Assembly (NCBI RefSeq): GCF_003597395.2 | Contig: NC_133771.1 | Span: 56,823,464 to 56,887,463 of the forward strand | Length of the DNA stretch: 64,000 nucleotides | Reading direction: 5' to 3' | Source: Chelonoidis abingdonii | Taxonomy: Eukaryota > Chordata > Testudines > Testudinidae | The notes under the pieces: generated by a model | What the model was told of the DNA's origin: nothing | What the model saw: only the letters and a program-made list of their open reading frames with translations | Databases searched by the model: none | In this document: positions 22,927-33,700 of the stretch, piece by piece | How positions within the stretch are numbered: the first letter of the stretch is position 1 | Layout: every line of letters starts with the position of its first letter | Made by a program: the position numbers and the translations under genes

Positions 22927-23722
22927 CTCATAGAAGATTAGAGTTGGCAGAGAACTCAGGAGGTCATCTAGTTCAACCATCTGCTCAAAGCAGGGCAAAC
23001 CCCAAGTAAATCATCCCAGCCAGGGCTTTGTCAAGCCAGGCCTCAAAAACCTCTAAGGATGGAGATTCCACCTCCTCTCTAGATAACCCATTCCAGTGCT
23101 TCACCATACTCCTAGTGAAACAGTGTTTCCTAATATCCAACTTAGACCTCCCCACTGCAACCTGAGACCATTGATCCTTATGCTGTCATCTGCCACCACT
23201 GAGAACAGCCTAGCTCCATCCTCTTTGAAACCCACTTCAGGGAATTGAAGGCTGCTATCAAATCCCCTCTCACTCTTCTCCAGACTAAATAAGCTTAGTT
23301 CCCTCAGCCTCTCCTCATAAGTCATCTGCCTCAGCCTCCTAATCATTTTTGTTGCCTGTCTTACATACAGTGCAACTCCTCCACCTTTTTTCCCATGCCT
23401 ATACTTCCTGAACAGTTTATACTCATCCATGACAGTGCTCCAGCCATGTGAGCTACCCCACCAAGTCTCTGTTATTCCAATCAGATCATAGTTCCTTGAC
23501 TTTGTCAGAACTTCCAGTTATTCCTGCTTGTTTCTCAGGCTTCTTGCATTCGTGTACAGGCACCTAACATAACTAGCCAATTGCCCTACTTTCTCAGTAT
23601 GCAGCAGGAGGCCTCCCCTGTTGCACCCTCTTCCTTGTGTTTCCTCCCAGTATCCCACTTCCCCTAACTCTGGGCTTAAGTCACCATCCCCCAGCTAACC
23701 TAGTTTAAAGCCCTCCTTAATA
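22927..23722 (-). mobile_element. CR1 LINE with large in-frame internal deletion
   Basis: On the minus strand the copy starts in the endonuclease region (equivalent to 6388 of the full copy) and ends at the CR1 tail (TAATCTTCTATGA). Its reading frame goes from GGGVALYVRQ (endonuclease) straight into ATKMIRRLRQMTYEERL (end of reverse transcriptase). The equivalent sites in the full copy are about 6750 and 8900, so some 2.1 kb is missing. The full copy has AGAGCA at both break points, which points to a microhomology deletion. The fused frame stays open for 109 codons (23101-23430) but lacks all reverse-transcriptase catalytic motifs. Confidence 0.88.
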
Positions 23723-24263
23723 AGTTATCAAGCTTACATAAATTGCTCCACTGATTTTGGTAAATTAATACCGTCTTTGGGTGCAGATAAGACCTAAAAT
23801 TCTGTCTATTGAGAATAACTAGTCCATTAGTTAACTGATTGGGCAGCATTTTGAGAGTCTTTTATTCATCCTTTTTGGAATGGAATACAGGGGGGAAATT
23901 GAAATTACTTAAATAATATGAACTGGGCAGGCTCCACATTTAGGTAACTGGCACATTTGGACCCAATACCATAGTCCTTTCCTAGTCAAAATTCCAAGTG
24001 GCTTCATGGAAACAACTACAGGACTGTTTCCTGAGTAGGGACGATAGACTCAATACTACAAGGTGCTCAGTGCGCTCTATGAAGTGCTGAGTGCCCTCAA
24101 CTCCCACAGACTTCAATTTGTTTTTCACTCCCATTGATTTCAAACCTCTTCAAACTGAGGGTGATCTTTTAGGATCAGGTCCTGAACTAGGACTGTGGGA
24201 TTGAGCACTTTATTGGTTACGTACACCAGTAACTAATGGTATTGTTTGTTTGTTTGCTTTTAG
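23723..24263 (+). other. ADGRB3 intron with a short palindromic-family repeat
   Basis: At 24055-24185 the parts GTGCTGAGTGCCCTCAACTC, CCCATTGATTTCAA and CTGAGGGTGATC form a decayed palindrome of the CATTGACTTCAATG type. A T-rich tract leads into the exon at 24264. Confidence 0.5.
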
Positions 24264-24307
24264 GGCACATTGAATCCCTATTGTGTGCTGTGGGATGATT
24301 CGAGAAT
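24264..24307 (+). CDS. ADGRB3: ADGRB3 exon, start of GPS motif (fourth in window)
   Basis: Acceptor TTGCTTTTAG at 24254-24263 and donor AT|GTAAGT at 24308. In phase 0 it reads GTLNPYCVLWDDSR plus two bases of a split codon. It carries the first Cys and Trp of the GPS motif, the autoproteolysis site at the end of the GAIN domain. The split codon starts AT, so it encodes Met or Ile; vertebrate ADGRB3 has Thr here as I remember it, so a substitution or a shifted junction is possible. The next exon, with the rest of the GPS (W...GC...CxC), was not found downstream. Confidence 0.95.
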
Positions 24308-24544
24308 GTAAGTGACAGATGTTTGCTTCTATTACTATGGATTAAATATTCCAAAACACGTAAAAATATTTAACTTGCCAGACAGTCAACAGTGGTCATT
24401 ATGAGGGCATGGAAAATGTGCAATCCACAGAGTGAAATTATTTCCTTTCTATAGTCTGCAGTCACATTGTAATGCAGATTTGAAAGACAGTTTGCTTGTT
24501 TTTCTATTACTAATCCTGAATTAGTAGAATATCTCACCAACAAC
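24308..24544 (+). other. Start of the last ADGRB3 intron in the window
   Basis: Nothing recognised. This intron appears to continue to the end of the window (more than 39 kb). Confidence 0.6.
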
Positions 24545-24765
24545 TATCATAGAGTTTAAGGCCTGAAGGGATGACCAGATCATCTAGTCTGACCTCCTGT
24601 ATATCACAAACCACCAACACCACCAAATGCCCACACACTAAACCCAACAACCCAAATTAGACCAAAGTATTACAGACTATATTAGATTAGTCTGTTACGT
24701 GCCACATGCAGGGAATAAAAGGGACTGAGATGCACCAGTCCTTGAGCCCCTGCAATGAAAGGGAA
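24545..24765 (-). mobile_element. CR1-related repeat, minus orientation
   Basis: ATCATAGAGTTTAAGGCCTG, GATCATCTAGTCTGACCTCC and TGTATATCACA form the reversed tail of a LINE family common in turtles. It continues through CACTAAACCCAACAACCCAA and GGGACTGAGATGCACCAG. The same tail, forward, is at 55205. No coding part. Confidence 0.6.
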
Positions 24766-26888
24766 TTGATTAATTGAGAGAGAGCCATGCGACTGAGGAA
24801 GCTGAAGCTGTTGAAAGATTTGAAATTTTGGGAATACCATGGGAGATATATTAGTCATCAGTGAATAGGTGGGACCATCAAAGAGTCATGATAAGTATAA
24901 TTTATATGGCTCTGCAGTTTATCACATGGATTTCACCACCATCTGGTACACATGTATATGCACACTATTTTATGAGATGGTGCTTTTTGTCTTGCTTCTG
25001 CATGTTAACCTATCACTTTACCAAAAGTCTGAAAAGCATTCCTTTACTCTATAGTTCCCCAAAACATTTCCCCCCAGTCATTATTGGAAAAGGGGGGGGG
25101 GGTCTAGGGACTTAGTATTAGCTGTGAGGGCATTTTATGATTCATGATGACTTTCTGTTGGCCTGGTTATTAGTTGTGTTTGGGGCATTTTATTTGAGTC
25201 CATTTGATTATATTATGGAATTTGTATTCTAATATTGTGAGTTTTAAATTAATGCAAAAGCTCCCAGCAGACTGGACAGATTCTTATAATTTATAAATCT
25301 AAATAAATAAATATATACACCATTATACAATTAGCTGGGTGCCTTGGGTTGTTGACTTGTTTTGTGTTTTGTTTTGTTTTGTGTTCACTTTCCTCTAAAG
25401 CGTCAGGAATTTGCTATTGCAGAAACAGGAGACCAGATATAATGGATTAATAGTCTGATTTAGTGTTGAAAATCATGTGGAGCTTTGTTGTGCTCATATG
25501 CTTCAAAAATGGCTAAGTTCTTCACAATCCAAATTTCACAAGAACTTTGGGGATCAATCCAACAAGAAAGTAGTCAGCATGTAGTAAAAGATGCTTAGCT
25601 ACTCACTGTTCCACAACAGGGAAAAAAAAGGTGCTTTAAAGTAAGTGTTTTTCGGATACGGTAAATGTTGCATTTAGCATCTGCATCAGATAGCTATAAC
25701 TGCTGAATTTTTTAAGCCATCTTCCTGGCAAGTCGCCTAGATCTTAATCTCAATGTACTACAATTCCATATGTGGTAAATTATATGTTTCTCTGGTGATG
25801 CTCTCAGTTTAATAAATGCTCCAGAAGTGGGTGAAACTTTCTTTTCCTGGATTTTAAACATTCTGCACAGGCTATTGTTCAGTGATTGATAGCTCTTTTT
25901 TCATACACTCATGGAGAAGCCCCTGAATCTATACTGTGAGCTGTCTGATCAGGTCTGGCTCTGCATTCTTGCTGCAATTTTATGGTGCATCTTTCTTCTA
26001 CTATTCTTATTATGTGGTTTTATATGTGGTATGTCTAATTGTTTGTAGAAATTATGTCTATTTCATTCCTAGTTATGGAATAGAATTATATAACTTTTTT
26101 TTATCTAGATAACTTTTTAGAAGGCTTTCCTTTTATCTGTCTATCAGGCTTGCTGTCTGTCTCTCTGCATCTAGTTATTGTTTTTGTATAACATTAAGAC
26201 AGGTACAACTAACTACATGAAGGATCATAGCATGAATTATATATGTTAAAATACAATTTCTCATAGTGGTGCAGCATTCATTTTGGCTGACACTTCCAAA
26301 ATATACAGTGCCTTTATTATGCTGATTTAGAATGAGGTTCTTTAGAGGTTGGGCTATTCCTTCAGTGTCTCCACTTTCCCAGATGATTAACTGAATAGCA
26401 TCAACAGCAGAATGTATGACAGTGGACATTTATTTTTTTCTCTGGAATTAGTGTGACCATTTTAATCTCTGCATTTCATTCCAGTTTTGGCCTTCCATAA
26501 AATTTTGGGATGCTGAATGTTTTTCACATCAAAGCATGTGAAAACATACAAAGTATGTTTTATTGAAATTCTGAGCTGAATTGGTCCACTGTCTGAAAGC
26601 TTTTGAAAAAGAAATCCTCTCCTTGCCACCAAATTCTTTCACATGAGCAAAGAAAGATTTAAAGGAACTGCTGTCACAAACTGCATGCAGTACATTGGAT
26701 CCATATTCATCCAAGACAGGGAGGAGAGGAACCAGTCAACCACCCATCTATCACCTCACATCCTTCACCATGTGCAACAGATAACAAGCTGGGTGCAATA
26801 TAACCACTGCTACAATCAGGGCACCCTTCTCACTGTTCGATGCCAGTGCCATTCACAGATACAGTATCAGTGGTCTGAAAATTGGTCC
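24766..26888 (+). other. ADGRB3 intron, simple repeats only
   Basis: Holds a G run at about 25092-25102, a TTTTG-rich stretch at about 25362-25383, and short CTGTCTAT/CTGTCTGT text at about 26138-26165. No exon or transposon recognised. Confidence 0.55.
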
Positions 26889-26986
26889 ACATAGGGATTT
26901 CCATACTGGATTAGACCAGTGACTTGGATTTGGATTCAGGATACCTAGGTTCAATTCCAGGCAAAGACTCCCTGTATGCCCTATAT
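26889..26986 (+). mobile_element. MIR-type SINE, left part, plus a short LINE scrap
   Basis: 26889-26922 (CACATAGGGATTTCCATACT) looks like a scrap of the LINE tail family seen at 1000. From about 26920, GTGACTTGG, GGATTCAGGATACCTAGG and TTCAATTCCAGG match the tRNA-derived head of a MIR-type SINE including its B box. The SINE stops where a CR1 begins and resumes at 28093. Confidence 0.65.
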
Positions 26987-28092
26987 GCCAGCAAGTTAAA
27001 AAAGTATGGGATTGGATTAATGGACTATAAGGTGGATAGAAAACTGGCTAGATCGTCGAGCTCAACAGGTTGTGATCAATGGCTTAATGTCTAGTTGGCA
27101 GCTGGTTTTTAATGCAGTGCCACAGGAGTCTGTCCTGGAGTCAGTTTTGTTCATCATCTTCATTAATGAGCTGGATGATGGGATAGATTGCACCCTCAGC
27201 GAGTTTGTGGATGACACTAAGCTTGGGGGAGAGGTAAATACACTGGAGGGTAGGGACAGGGTCCAGAGTAACCTAGACAAGTTGGAGGATTGGGCCAAAA
27301 GAGATCTGATGAGGTTCAACAAAGATAAGTAGAGTCCTGCACTTAGGATGAACGAATTCCATGCTCTGCTACAGGCTGGGGACTGACAGGCTAAGCAACA
27401 GTACTGCAGAAAAGGACCTGGGGATTACAGTGGGCAAGAAGATGGTCATAAGTCAACAGTGTGCCCTTGTTGCCAAGAAGGCTAACGGCATATTGGGTTG
27501 CATTAGTAGGAGCATTGCCAGGAAATCAAGAGAAGTGATTATTCCCCTCTATTCAGCACTGGTGAGGCCACATCTGGAGTATTACATCCAGTTTTGGTCC
27601 CCCCACTACAGAAAGGATGAGGACAAATTGGAGAAAGTCCAGCAGAGGGAAACAAAAATGAGTAGAGAGCTGTGGTACATGACTTATGAGGAGAGGCTGA
27701 GGGAACTGGGCTTATTTAATCTGTGAAAGAAAAGAGTGGAGGCGGGATTTGACAGAGCCTTCAACTACCTGAAGGGAGGTTCCAAAGAGGATGGAACTTG
27801 TCTGTTCTCAGTGGTGGCAGATGACCGAACAAGGAGCAATGGTCTCAAGTTGCACTGGGAGAGAGATCTAGGTTGGACATTAGGAAACACTGTTTCACTA
27901 GGATTGTGGTGAAGCAATGGAATGGGTTATTTAGGGAGGTGGTGGAATCTCCATCCTTAGAGGTTTTTAAGATCAGGCTTGACAAAGTCCTGGCTGGGAT
28001 GATTTAGTTAGCGTTGGTCCTGCTTTTGAGCAGGGGGTTGGACTAGATGACCTCCTGAGGTCTCTTCCAATCGTAATCTTCTATGATTCAAT
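26987..28092 (+). mobile_element. 5'-truncated CR1 LINE inserted in a MIR-type SINE
   Basis: Starts at the CCAGCAAGTTAAAAAAGTAT region (equivalent to 8260 of the full CR1) and ends GTCTCTTCCAATCGTAATCTTCTATGATTCA in pieces typical of CR1 tails. It codes for the reverse-transcriptase C-terminus: FVDDTKLGGE at about 27205 (the catalytic FADD has become FVDD), WAKRDLMRFNKDK then a stop, and a second block GISQ-like to MTYEERLRELGLFNL (27361-27726). Dead copy, interrupted by stops at 27330 and 27724. Confidence 0.9.
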
Positions 28093-28215
28093 GACCTTGG
28101 GCAAGTCACATCATCTACTCTGTGCCTCAGTTCCCCATATGTAAAGTGGTGGTAATAGTACTTCTCTACCTCAGTGGGGGTTGTGAGGCTAAAATCTGTT
28201 AATGATGGAGTGGTA
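28093..28215 (+). mobile_element. MIR-type SINE, right part
   Basis: TGACCTTGGGCAAGTCACAT, CTCTGTGCCTCAGTTCCCC, TGTAAAGTGGTGGTAATAG and TGTGAGGCTAAAATCTGTTAATG follow the central part of the MIR consensus in order. With 26920-26986 it makes one SINE split by the CR1. Confidence 0.85.
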
Positions 28216-29937
28216 CTCTGCCACTATCATTATTTGGGCCATATGAGTACATGGATAGACAGAATGACATAATGCATCACATGGTTTTCAGTGAGCACTG
28301 ACCAACTTTTTAAAAAATCAGGTGTGTTTTTTTTTTTTGTAATAGATGTTACTTTTTGGCAGGCAATATGTCACATTTGCTGCTTGCCCTTAAAACTGCC
28401 CTTGACTCATTAAGGAAAAGATTACTAGGATTTGGCGGTCCTTCCCTGCCAATTTCTGCAGCAAAGATGAGATAACAGTATGGAAGATATTCATTTGTCC
28501 ATATGGCATATATCTGTCATAGCACCATGTGCCCCCGAATACCCAATTGTCTGGAGGGCAACAGAGAAACAATTAAATAAAAAATTTATTACCTTGAATG
28601 TTTTGTTCAGGTTCAGCATGAGTTTTGGCAAGTCTGATTTGTTCTATTTTCTTTTTCCAATCAGGTTCACCCATTTCTAATTTACACTGACAGGAGTTCA
28701 TACGTTTACCCTAAATGTGTCAAATTATGAATATCTGCAAGCAAAAAATAAATTGTGAGATTTTACAAATTTCAGGAAGTCACCCAAGGCCAACATTTTG
28801 GTGTTTCTGCCAGTAAAAATATATTCATGTTAAAAAATACTTTTTTTAAAAAATCTACTACCTCAAATAATGTTTTTTTTTCAAATTTGTGCATTGTTTC
28901 ATTTTGCCATTTTTCTTAAAGTGAAAATAGCTTCTTTTAGAAAAAATTAAAATGAAAAAATTTTCCCACAGTTTTACCTGCAATGTAAATTGTTTCTCAT
29001 AACTCTACGGTACCCACAGACTTATTGCTTATTATTATTATTATTATTATTTTAGCAATAATTTCATGTTGCTAAAATTGAAATGGATCATTGATCTGTC
29101 TCTCCCTCCCCCTCTCTTTCGTCTTTAAAATTGGGATGATAATCGGTCTAAATCACTTTTTGCTCTTTACTTTTTGGCCAGTTTTGCCATCTTTTGAAAA
29201 GATTCAGGAAGAGACTTTGAAAATCAAGACAAAGGTGTCTTAAACTGAACATCTTTAAATTGAGACACCCCAAATCAGTAGTGACTTTTGAAAAAAAAAA
29301 TAGCACTAATCTTACTTTACATGTCCATGTAAAATAATATTGAGTGGTATTCTTCTGGCCAAAAGGGCAGTAGAACAGGGCTACATTTTTCTATAAGTAA
29401 AATTAAAGCTTATTGAAAATGACAAAAGTGTACAAAAATGAATATAATTGAGTTCTTTGGAACTATAACCACTTATACCAACTGAGGCTCTGCCCGTTAC
29501 ATTGACTTAAGTTGGAATAGTGGATGCCCAACCTTTAGGAAAATTAGACTCTTGTTGTCTTGAGCTAAGCTGCTTTTAAAAACAATGGCTGCTTTTTCAA
29601 ATTTTTGGCTTCCAGCCTAGTGAATAAAATGCCTTCTCTGTGAGTGGTGAGTCAATCTCAGATTTAAAGCTTCCATGTTTGTATTTATGAGTTCTCCATG
29701 GCCAAGTTAACTATAGATGTACCCTTACTTACCAGATAATTGTTCCTTCATAAAACTATCTTTATAAATAGCTTTATAGAACTTTGTATGGATGAATCTG
29801 TAAATGCCACATTACATATTCAGAAATTTCTTATTATCCTGCAGAGAAGTGCTCAACTAAGGCCCCAGTTCTAAGGAGTAACATACTCTGCAAGGAGCCC
29901 ATCTGATTTCAGTGTTCAGATACTTGTGGAGTAGAAG
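28216..29937 (+). other. ADGRB3 intron; A/T-run-rich part and an (ATT)n repeat
   Basis: 28760-28980 is rich in A and T runs resembling the degenerate blocks at 38540 and 51840. An (ATT)n microsatellite lies at about 29030-29053. No exon recognised. Confidence 0.5.
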
Positions 29938-30003
29938 GACTGACCCAAAGTCCACTGAAGTTAATAAAAAGACTCCCATTCACTTGAGTAGGCTTGGATC
30001 AGA
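29938..30003. repeat. Short palindromic-family repeat
   Basis: GGACTGACCCAAAGTCCACT, then ACTCCCATTCACTTGAGTAGG and CTTGGATCAGAC: decayed arms around a CCATTCACTTGAG core. Confidence 0.5.
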
Positions 30004-31149
30004 CAAAAAGTTACTGTTTAATATGCAGGGATGAGGATGGGAATCAGGCCTTACTAAGGATATTTTTTAAAAACATGATTGTGATGACTAATAACATTAT
30101 ACTTTGATGCAGAAGGACTTATTCCACTAACATTGTGCACATCTTTTACTAGAGAAAATTGAGGAGCTTTCTATTCTTTTTTTAAAAAAAAGAGAGAGGT
30201 CTTTTTGATTTAAATCATTATAAAATGAATCCGTGTATATGGGAGGAATTCATAATTCAGGCACTTATTGTCACACTGCCTTTTAGTAACACCTATGCTT
30301 CTCTGAATAGGGAGATGCATTGCCTGATAAGAATTACAGCTAAAAGAGAAAATTAATTTCATCATTGCTGATAATTTTTAATTACTGCTGCTAAGTGATG
30401 AATCAACCTCATTTTGTGAAGAACACAATTACTATTTATTGCCTGTGTATACATATATATTTTGGGAAACTAAAAATAAGCAGGGGGAGAGTTTGAGATG
30501 TCAGGAAGGTATAATTTTGAAATGTAGATAAAAAAGGGTTAGCTGGTGCAGGATTGCTCTCGAGTTTTAAAGATTGGAATATAATCTTCAATTTTGAAAC
30601 AGAGCATCCTTACTTGACTTTAATCTGTTGGTGGGTTTGTAGTGCAATATGAGAACAGAAGATAACGGTCTAATCTCTTGGAGTAAGGATGAGGACAGGA
30701 CAGAAATGTATCACGGTTTAGTTGTACCATCTGTGTTTCCAATAAAAATGGAAAGGGTGAATTCATGAGCTTAGCTAAGAGAGATAGGAGATAAATTTCA
30801 ATGAGAATCCTTATTTCACATATTAATGTTCACTGTGGCATGCTGAGGCGACAGCATCTGTGCCTACTACCTGGTCTTGAAATTTGATTGAAACTAGTAG
30901 GAAAACACAGTACATGCATATATCTCTGCTAACACACTACCGAGACCTCTTCTGACACTGTGGTAAATAAAACACTGTACCCAGATGGGGCGGGGGCTTA
31001 GTTCTCGTGATGTCACTTAGACAGTGAGGCCACCAAAGACATCATGTGACTCTCTGATGTTCTGTTCTGAATCAAATCTGTCACATTACAGTGTAGGGTG
31101 CTTGTGAAGGACGGGTGTCTGTTGACCCTGTCCAGCCATCATATTTTAA
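30004..31149 (+). other. ADGRB3 intron, no recognised element
   Basis: AT-rich. A block around 30330-30440 (AATTAATTTCATCATTGCTG and following) looks low in decay and could be a conserved element, but this cannot be judged here. Confidence 0.5.
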
Positions 31150-31766
31150 GTCTTCTAGTGGGTCTTTTTCATCCTACTTTCATTGGATCATAGTCAAAGA
31201 AGATTCTCACAGGGAAGTTGGTAGCCATCCAGAGCAGAAGTCCATACCACCTAAGAACTTTTGGTGGCTGTTTGAGAGAGCCGAACCGGTTTAGTTAGAA
31301 CACTGATCTCTTCATTCAACTTGAATTCACGCCATTTGATGTTTTTGATCATTCAGAAATGGTATTCTCGGCTTCATCTCTCTGCTTATTGGGGTGTTTG
31401 GTTCGCAAAAGATGTTGTTGATGAGGCACCCCATTACTGAAGATGCTTTTGCAGTGAGGGCTTTAAGTTCTTTCTGAAAACCACCCATGTCATCACCAAC
31501 AGACCCAGTGAAATCCCCAGTAATCTGTGCTGAGTTGTGTCTCACTAAGATGTTGGAGCCCTCAGAGTGTTTGAAATTGCTGATTTGAAGAGTTTCAGTT
31601 TTATCCCAATTAATGTTCAGGCCAATTCTTGCCACTGAGCTTTCCAGGATTTTAAGTGCCGCAACTAGCTCACACATTGATTCATCAATTACCACTATGT
31701 CATCAGCAAAATTGTTGTTAATGATGTTCTTAGAATCAAGGCATATGCCTAAGATGCATTTACTAT
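31150..31766 (-). pseudogene. Non-CR1 LINE reverse-transcriptase fragment
   Basis: On the minus strand an open frame from about 31766 to 31327 reads NIINNNFADDIVVIDES, then LNINWDKTETLQIS, and ends GCLINNIFCE and KPRIPFLND. The FADD box (motif C, the YxDD type) and the following GLxxNxxKTE block are hallmarks of a non-LTR retrotransposon reverse transcriptase after the palm core. It differs clearly from the CR1 copies here. The clade (RTE, R4/Dong or other) cannot be fixed by eye. Sequence down to about 31150 may be its C-terminal remainder with stops. Confidence 0.75.
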
Positions 31767-31767
31767 G

Positions 31768-32523
31768 GGTATGTCTACACTAGAAATGTAAGTCGACCTG
31801 TATTAGTAATTACTGCAGTGGTGCATGTCCACAGTACCCTCCTTGGTATCACCAAGAGCGCTTCCACCGACCTAAGAAAGGGAAGTGTGTGGAGCTCCAC
31901 TGGAAGCTCCCTTCTGGGAGCCTGGCTGCCCCACAAGCTCCTGGGCTCCCTGGTGGCTGGCCCCCCCTCTGCTCCCTGTTTGGTTGACATATGTTTCCTA
32001 TTACATTGCTGTTTATAGCAATGTAGTGTCCCCTTACCTCCCTGCTGCCGGAGCCTTTCCTCTCTGCAGGAAAAGACTCCACCAGCAGGGAAAAGGTCAG
32101 GGGAAGGCAGTAGGATTCCAACAGTGGGGAAAAGATCTGTCAGTTCTCAAGCACTGGAGCCCTTACCACTTCAGGCAAAGGTTCTGGCAGTGGAGAAAGG
32201 CTATCAGGTCCCTGCTGCTGGAGCCCTTCCCCACCCAGAAAAAGACTCTGGCAAGGGGGGAAGCCTCTGACAGCTCCCTTCTGCTGGAGCTTTTCCCCTT
32301 TGCAGGGAAAGGCTCTGGCAAAGGGGAGGCAGCTGGGAAAGGTTCCAGCAGTTCCCTGCTACTGGAGTCCTTCCTCACCACAGGGAAAGATTCTGGCAGT
32401 GGAAAGGCATTGACAGAGCCTTTTGCTGACACACCACAGTGTAGGTGCAGCCTTATTTTCACTATGACTTGTAATTACACTTGTACTATACACTGCCGCC
32501 AGTGGAGTGTAGAGGTAGCCTAG
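31768..32523. mobile_element. Terminal-inverted-repeat element carrying a minisatellite
   Basis: The left end GGGTATGTCTACACTAG and the reverse complement of the right end (TAGGCTACCTCTACACTCC) share a TA-NN-TCTACACT block, as in Harbinger-type MITEs of this genome (compare 34789). The interior is a GC-rich array of imperfect repeats (32040-32410). Open frames of 212 codons (+) and 99 codons (-) exist only because of the repeats; neither looks like a protein. Confidence 0.55.
32040..32410. repeat. Minisatellite, about 80-bp imperfect units
   Basis: Blocks of the form CTGCTGGAGCC(C/T)TTCCC, then CAGGGAAAGACTCTGGCA and GGGGAAGG recur five or so times (about 32040, 32130, 32212, 32280, 32350). 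Units vary in length and carry small indels. Confidence 0.75.
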
Positions 32524-32769
32524 GAATCACATGCATGTATCCAAAGATGGAGTTTTGCCCTTAGAACTTTGCTCTCATTTATAGCACTGTAAAATTAGGA
32601 GTATTTCCACTGAGGTCAGTGGAGTAGATCAGCATTACACTTGTATATGTGAGTTCAGAATTGGACCCAGATGTCCCAGTCTAGTAAAGTATGTAAGCAC
32701 ATGCATAATCTTAAGGACATGAATGGCTCTGTTGAAAGTAATGAAATATTCACGTTTAAAATTATGGAT
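32524..32769 (+). other. Intron spacer with a short palindromic-family scrap
   Basis: 32600-32650 (CCACTGAGGTCAGTGGAG...ATTACACTTG) is a scrap of the CACTGACTTCAATGGAG repeat type. Nothing else recognised. Confidence 0.4.
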
Positions 32770-33453
32770 TGTGACAGATCCAAACCAGTGGGGTGCAGGA
32801 GTCTGGTAGAGAGCAAATATACTGGTCACTGGATGAGTAGTTTTCTGTTCCCTGAGTGACCAGAGCAGGAGCTGCACTAGATTAATCAGGAACCTGATAG
32901 AACCAATTATGGCAGCCAGGCTGATTAGAACACCTGTAGCCAATCAAGGCAGGCTAATCAAGGCACCTGGGTTTAAAAAGGAGCTCACTCCAGTCAGGTC
33001 TGGGGAGGGGGAAGCGGAAGTGGAGCGCAAGCGAGCGAGCGAGCGGAAGCCAGAGGAGAGGAAGTGCATGTGAGGAGCTGGGAGCAAGAGGCACAAGGAG
33101 CTGAGAGCGAGAAGCTGTGCTGCTGGAGGACTAAGGAGTACAAGCGTTATCAGACACCAGGACGAAGGTCCTGTGGTGAGGATAAAGAAGGTGTTTGGAG
33201 GAGGCCGTGGGGAAGTAGGCCAGGGAGTTGTAGCTGTCGTGCAGCTGTTACAGGAAGCACTATAAACAGCTGCAATCCACAGGGCCCTGGGCTGGAACCC
33301 GGAGTAGAGGGCAGGCCCGGGTTCCCCCCAAAACTCCCAACTCCTGATCAGACACAGGAGGAGTTGACCCAGATTGTGAGAAAGATCACTGAGGTGAGCA
33401 AATCTGCCAAATAAGCGCAGAACCCACCAAGGTAGAGGAGGAACTTTGTCACA
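32770..33453 (+). mobile_element. Probable solo LTR (684 bp)
   Basis: Begins TGTGACAGATCC and ends AACTTTGTCACA, so it has TGT...ACA ends. A TTTAAAAAGGAGCTC segment at about 32971 could be its promoter region, and a GAGCGAGCGAGCGAG run follows at about 33030. Flanking GGAT and GCAT agree in 3 of 4 bases, a weak target duplication. It matches no other LTR in the window. The 116-codon frame inside (33064-33414) is judged non-genic. Confidence 0.55.
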
Positions 33454-33592
33454 GCATGTACTTAATTCCTGGACTAGGTCAGGGTGTTAGTCTCTGCTAC
33501 CTGTTTTTGGAGCCATGAACTAGAACTGAAAGGCCTATTACCTGCCCTGTGAATATGTCCTATAAAATTTACTAGGAAGGTAAGTAACAGAG

Positions 33593-33700
33593 TTCTATGG
33601 AAATGTAATAAAGATCTAATCAAATTATTCTGAATTCTATGGAAATATAATAAAGATCTAATCAAATTATTCTGAAATCTTATGGAATATAATAAAATTT
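33593..33700 (+). repeat. 42-bp tandem repeat, 2.5 copies
   Basis: Units beginning TTCTATGGAAAT at 33593 and 33635, nearly identical (AATAAAGATCTAATCAAATT inside), then a decayed third copy from about 33677. Confidence 0.9.

Noticed and set aside
31885..32523. 212-codon plus-strand frame
   Set aside because: It is created by imperfect tandem repeats inside a transposon, with a matching open frame on the other strand and no protein-like domain.
33064..33414. 116-codon plus-strand frame
   Set aside because: Lies inside a probable solo LTR and resembles no protein.
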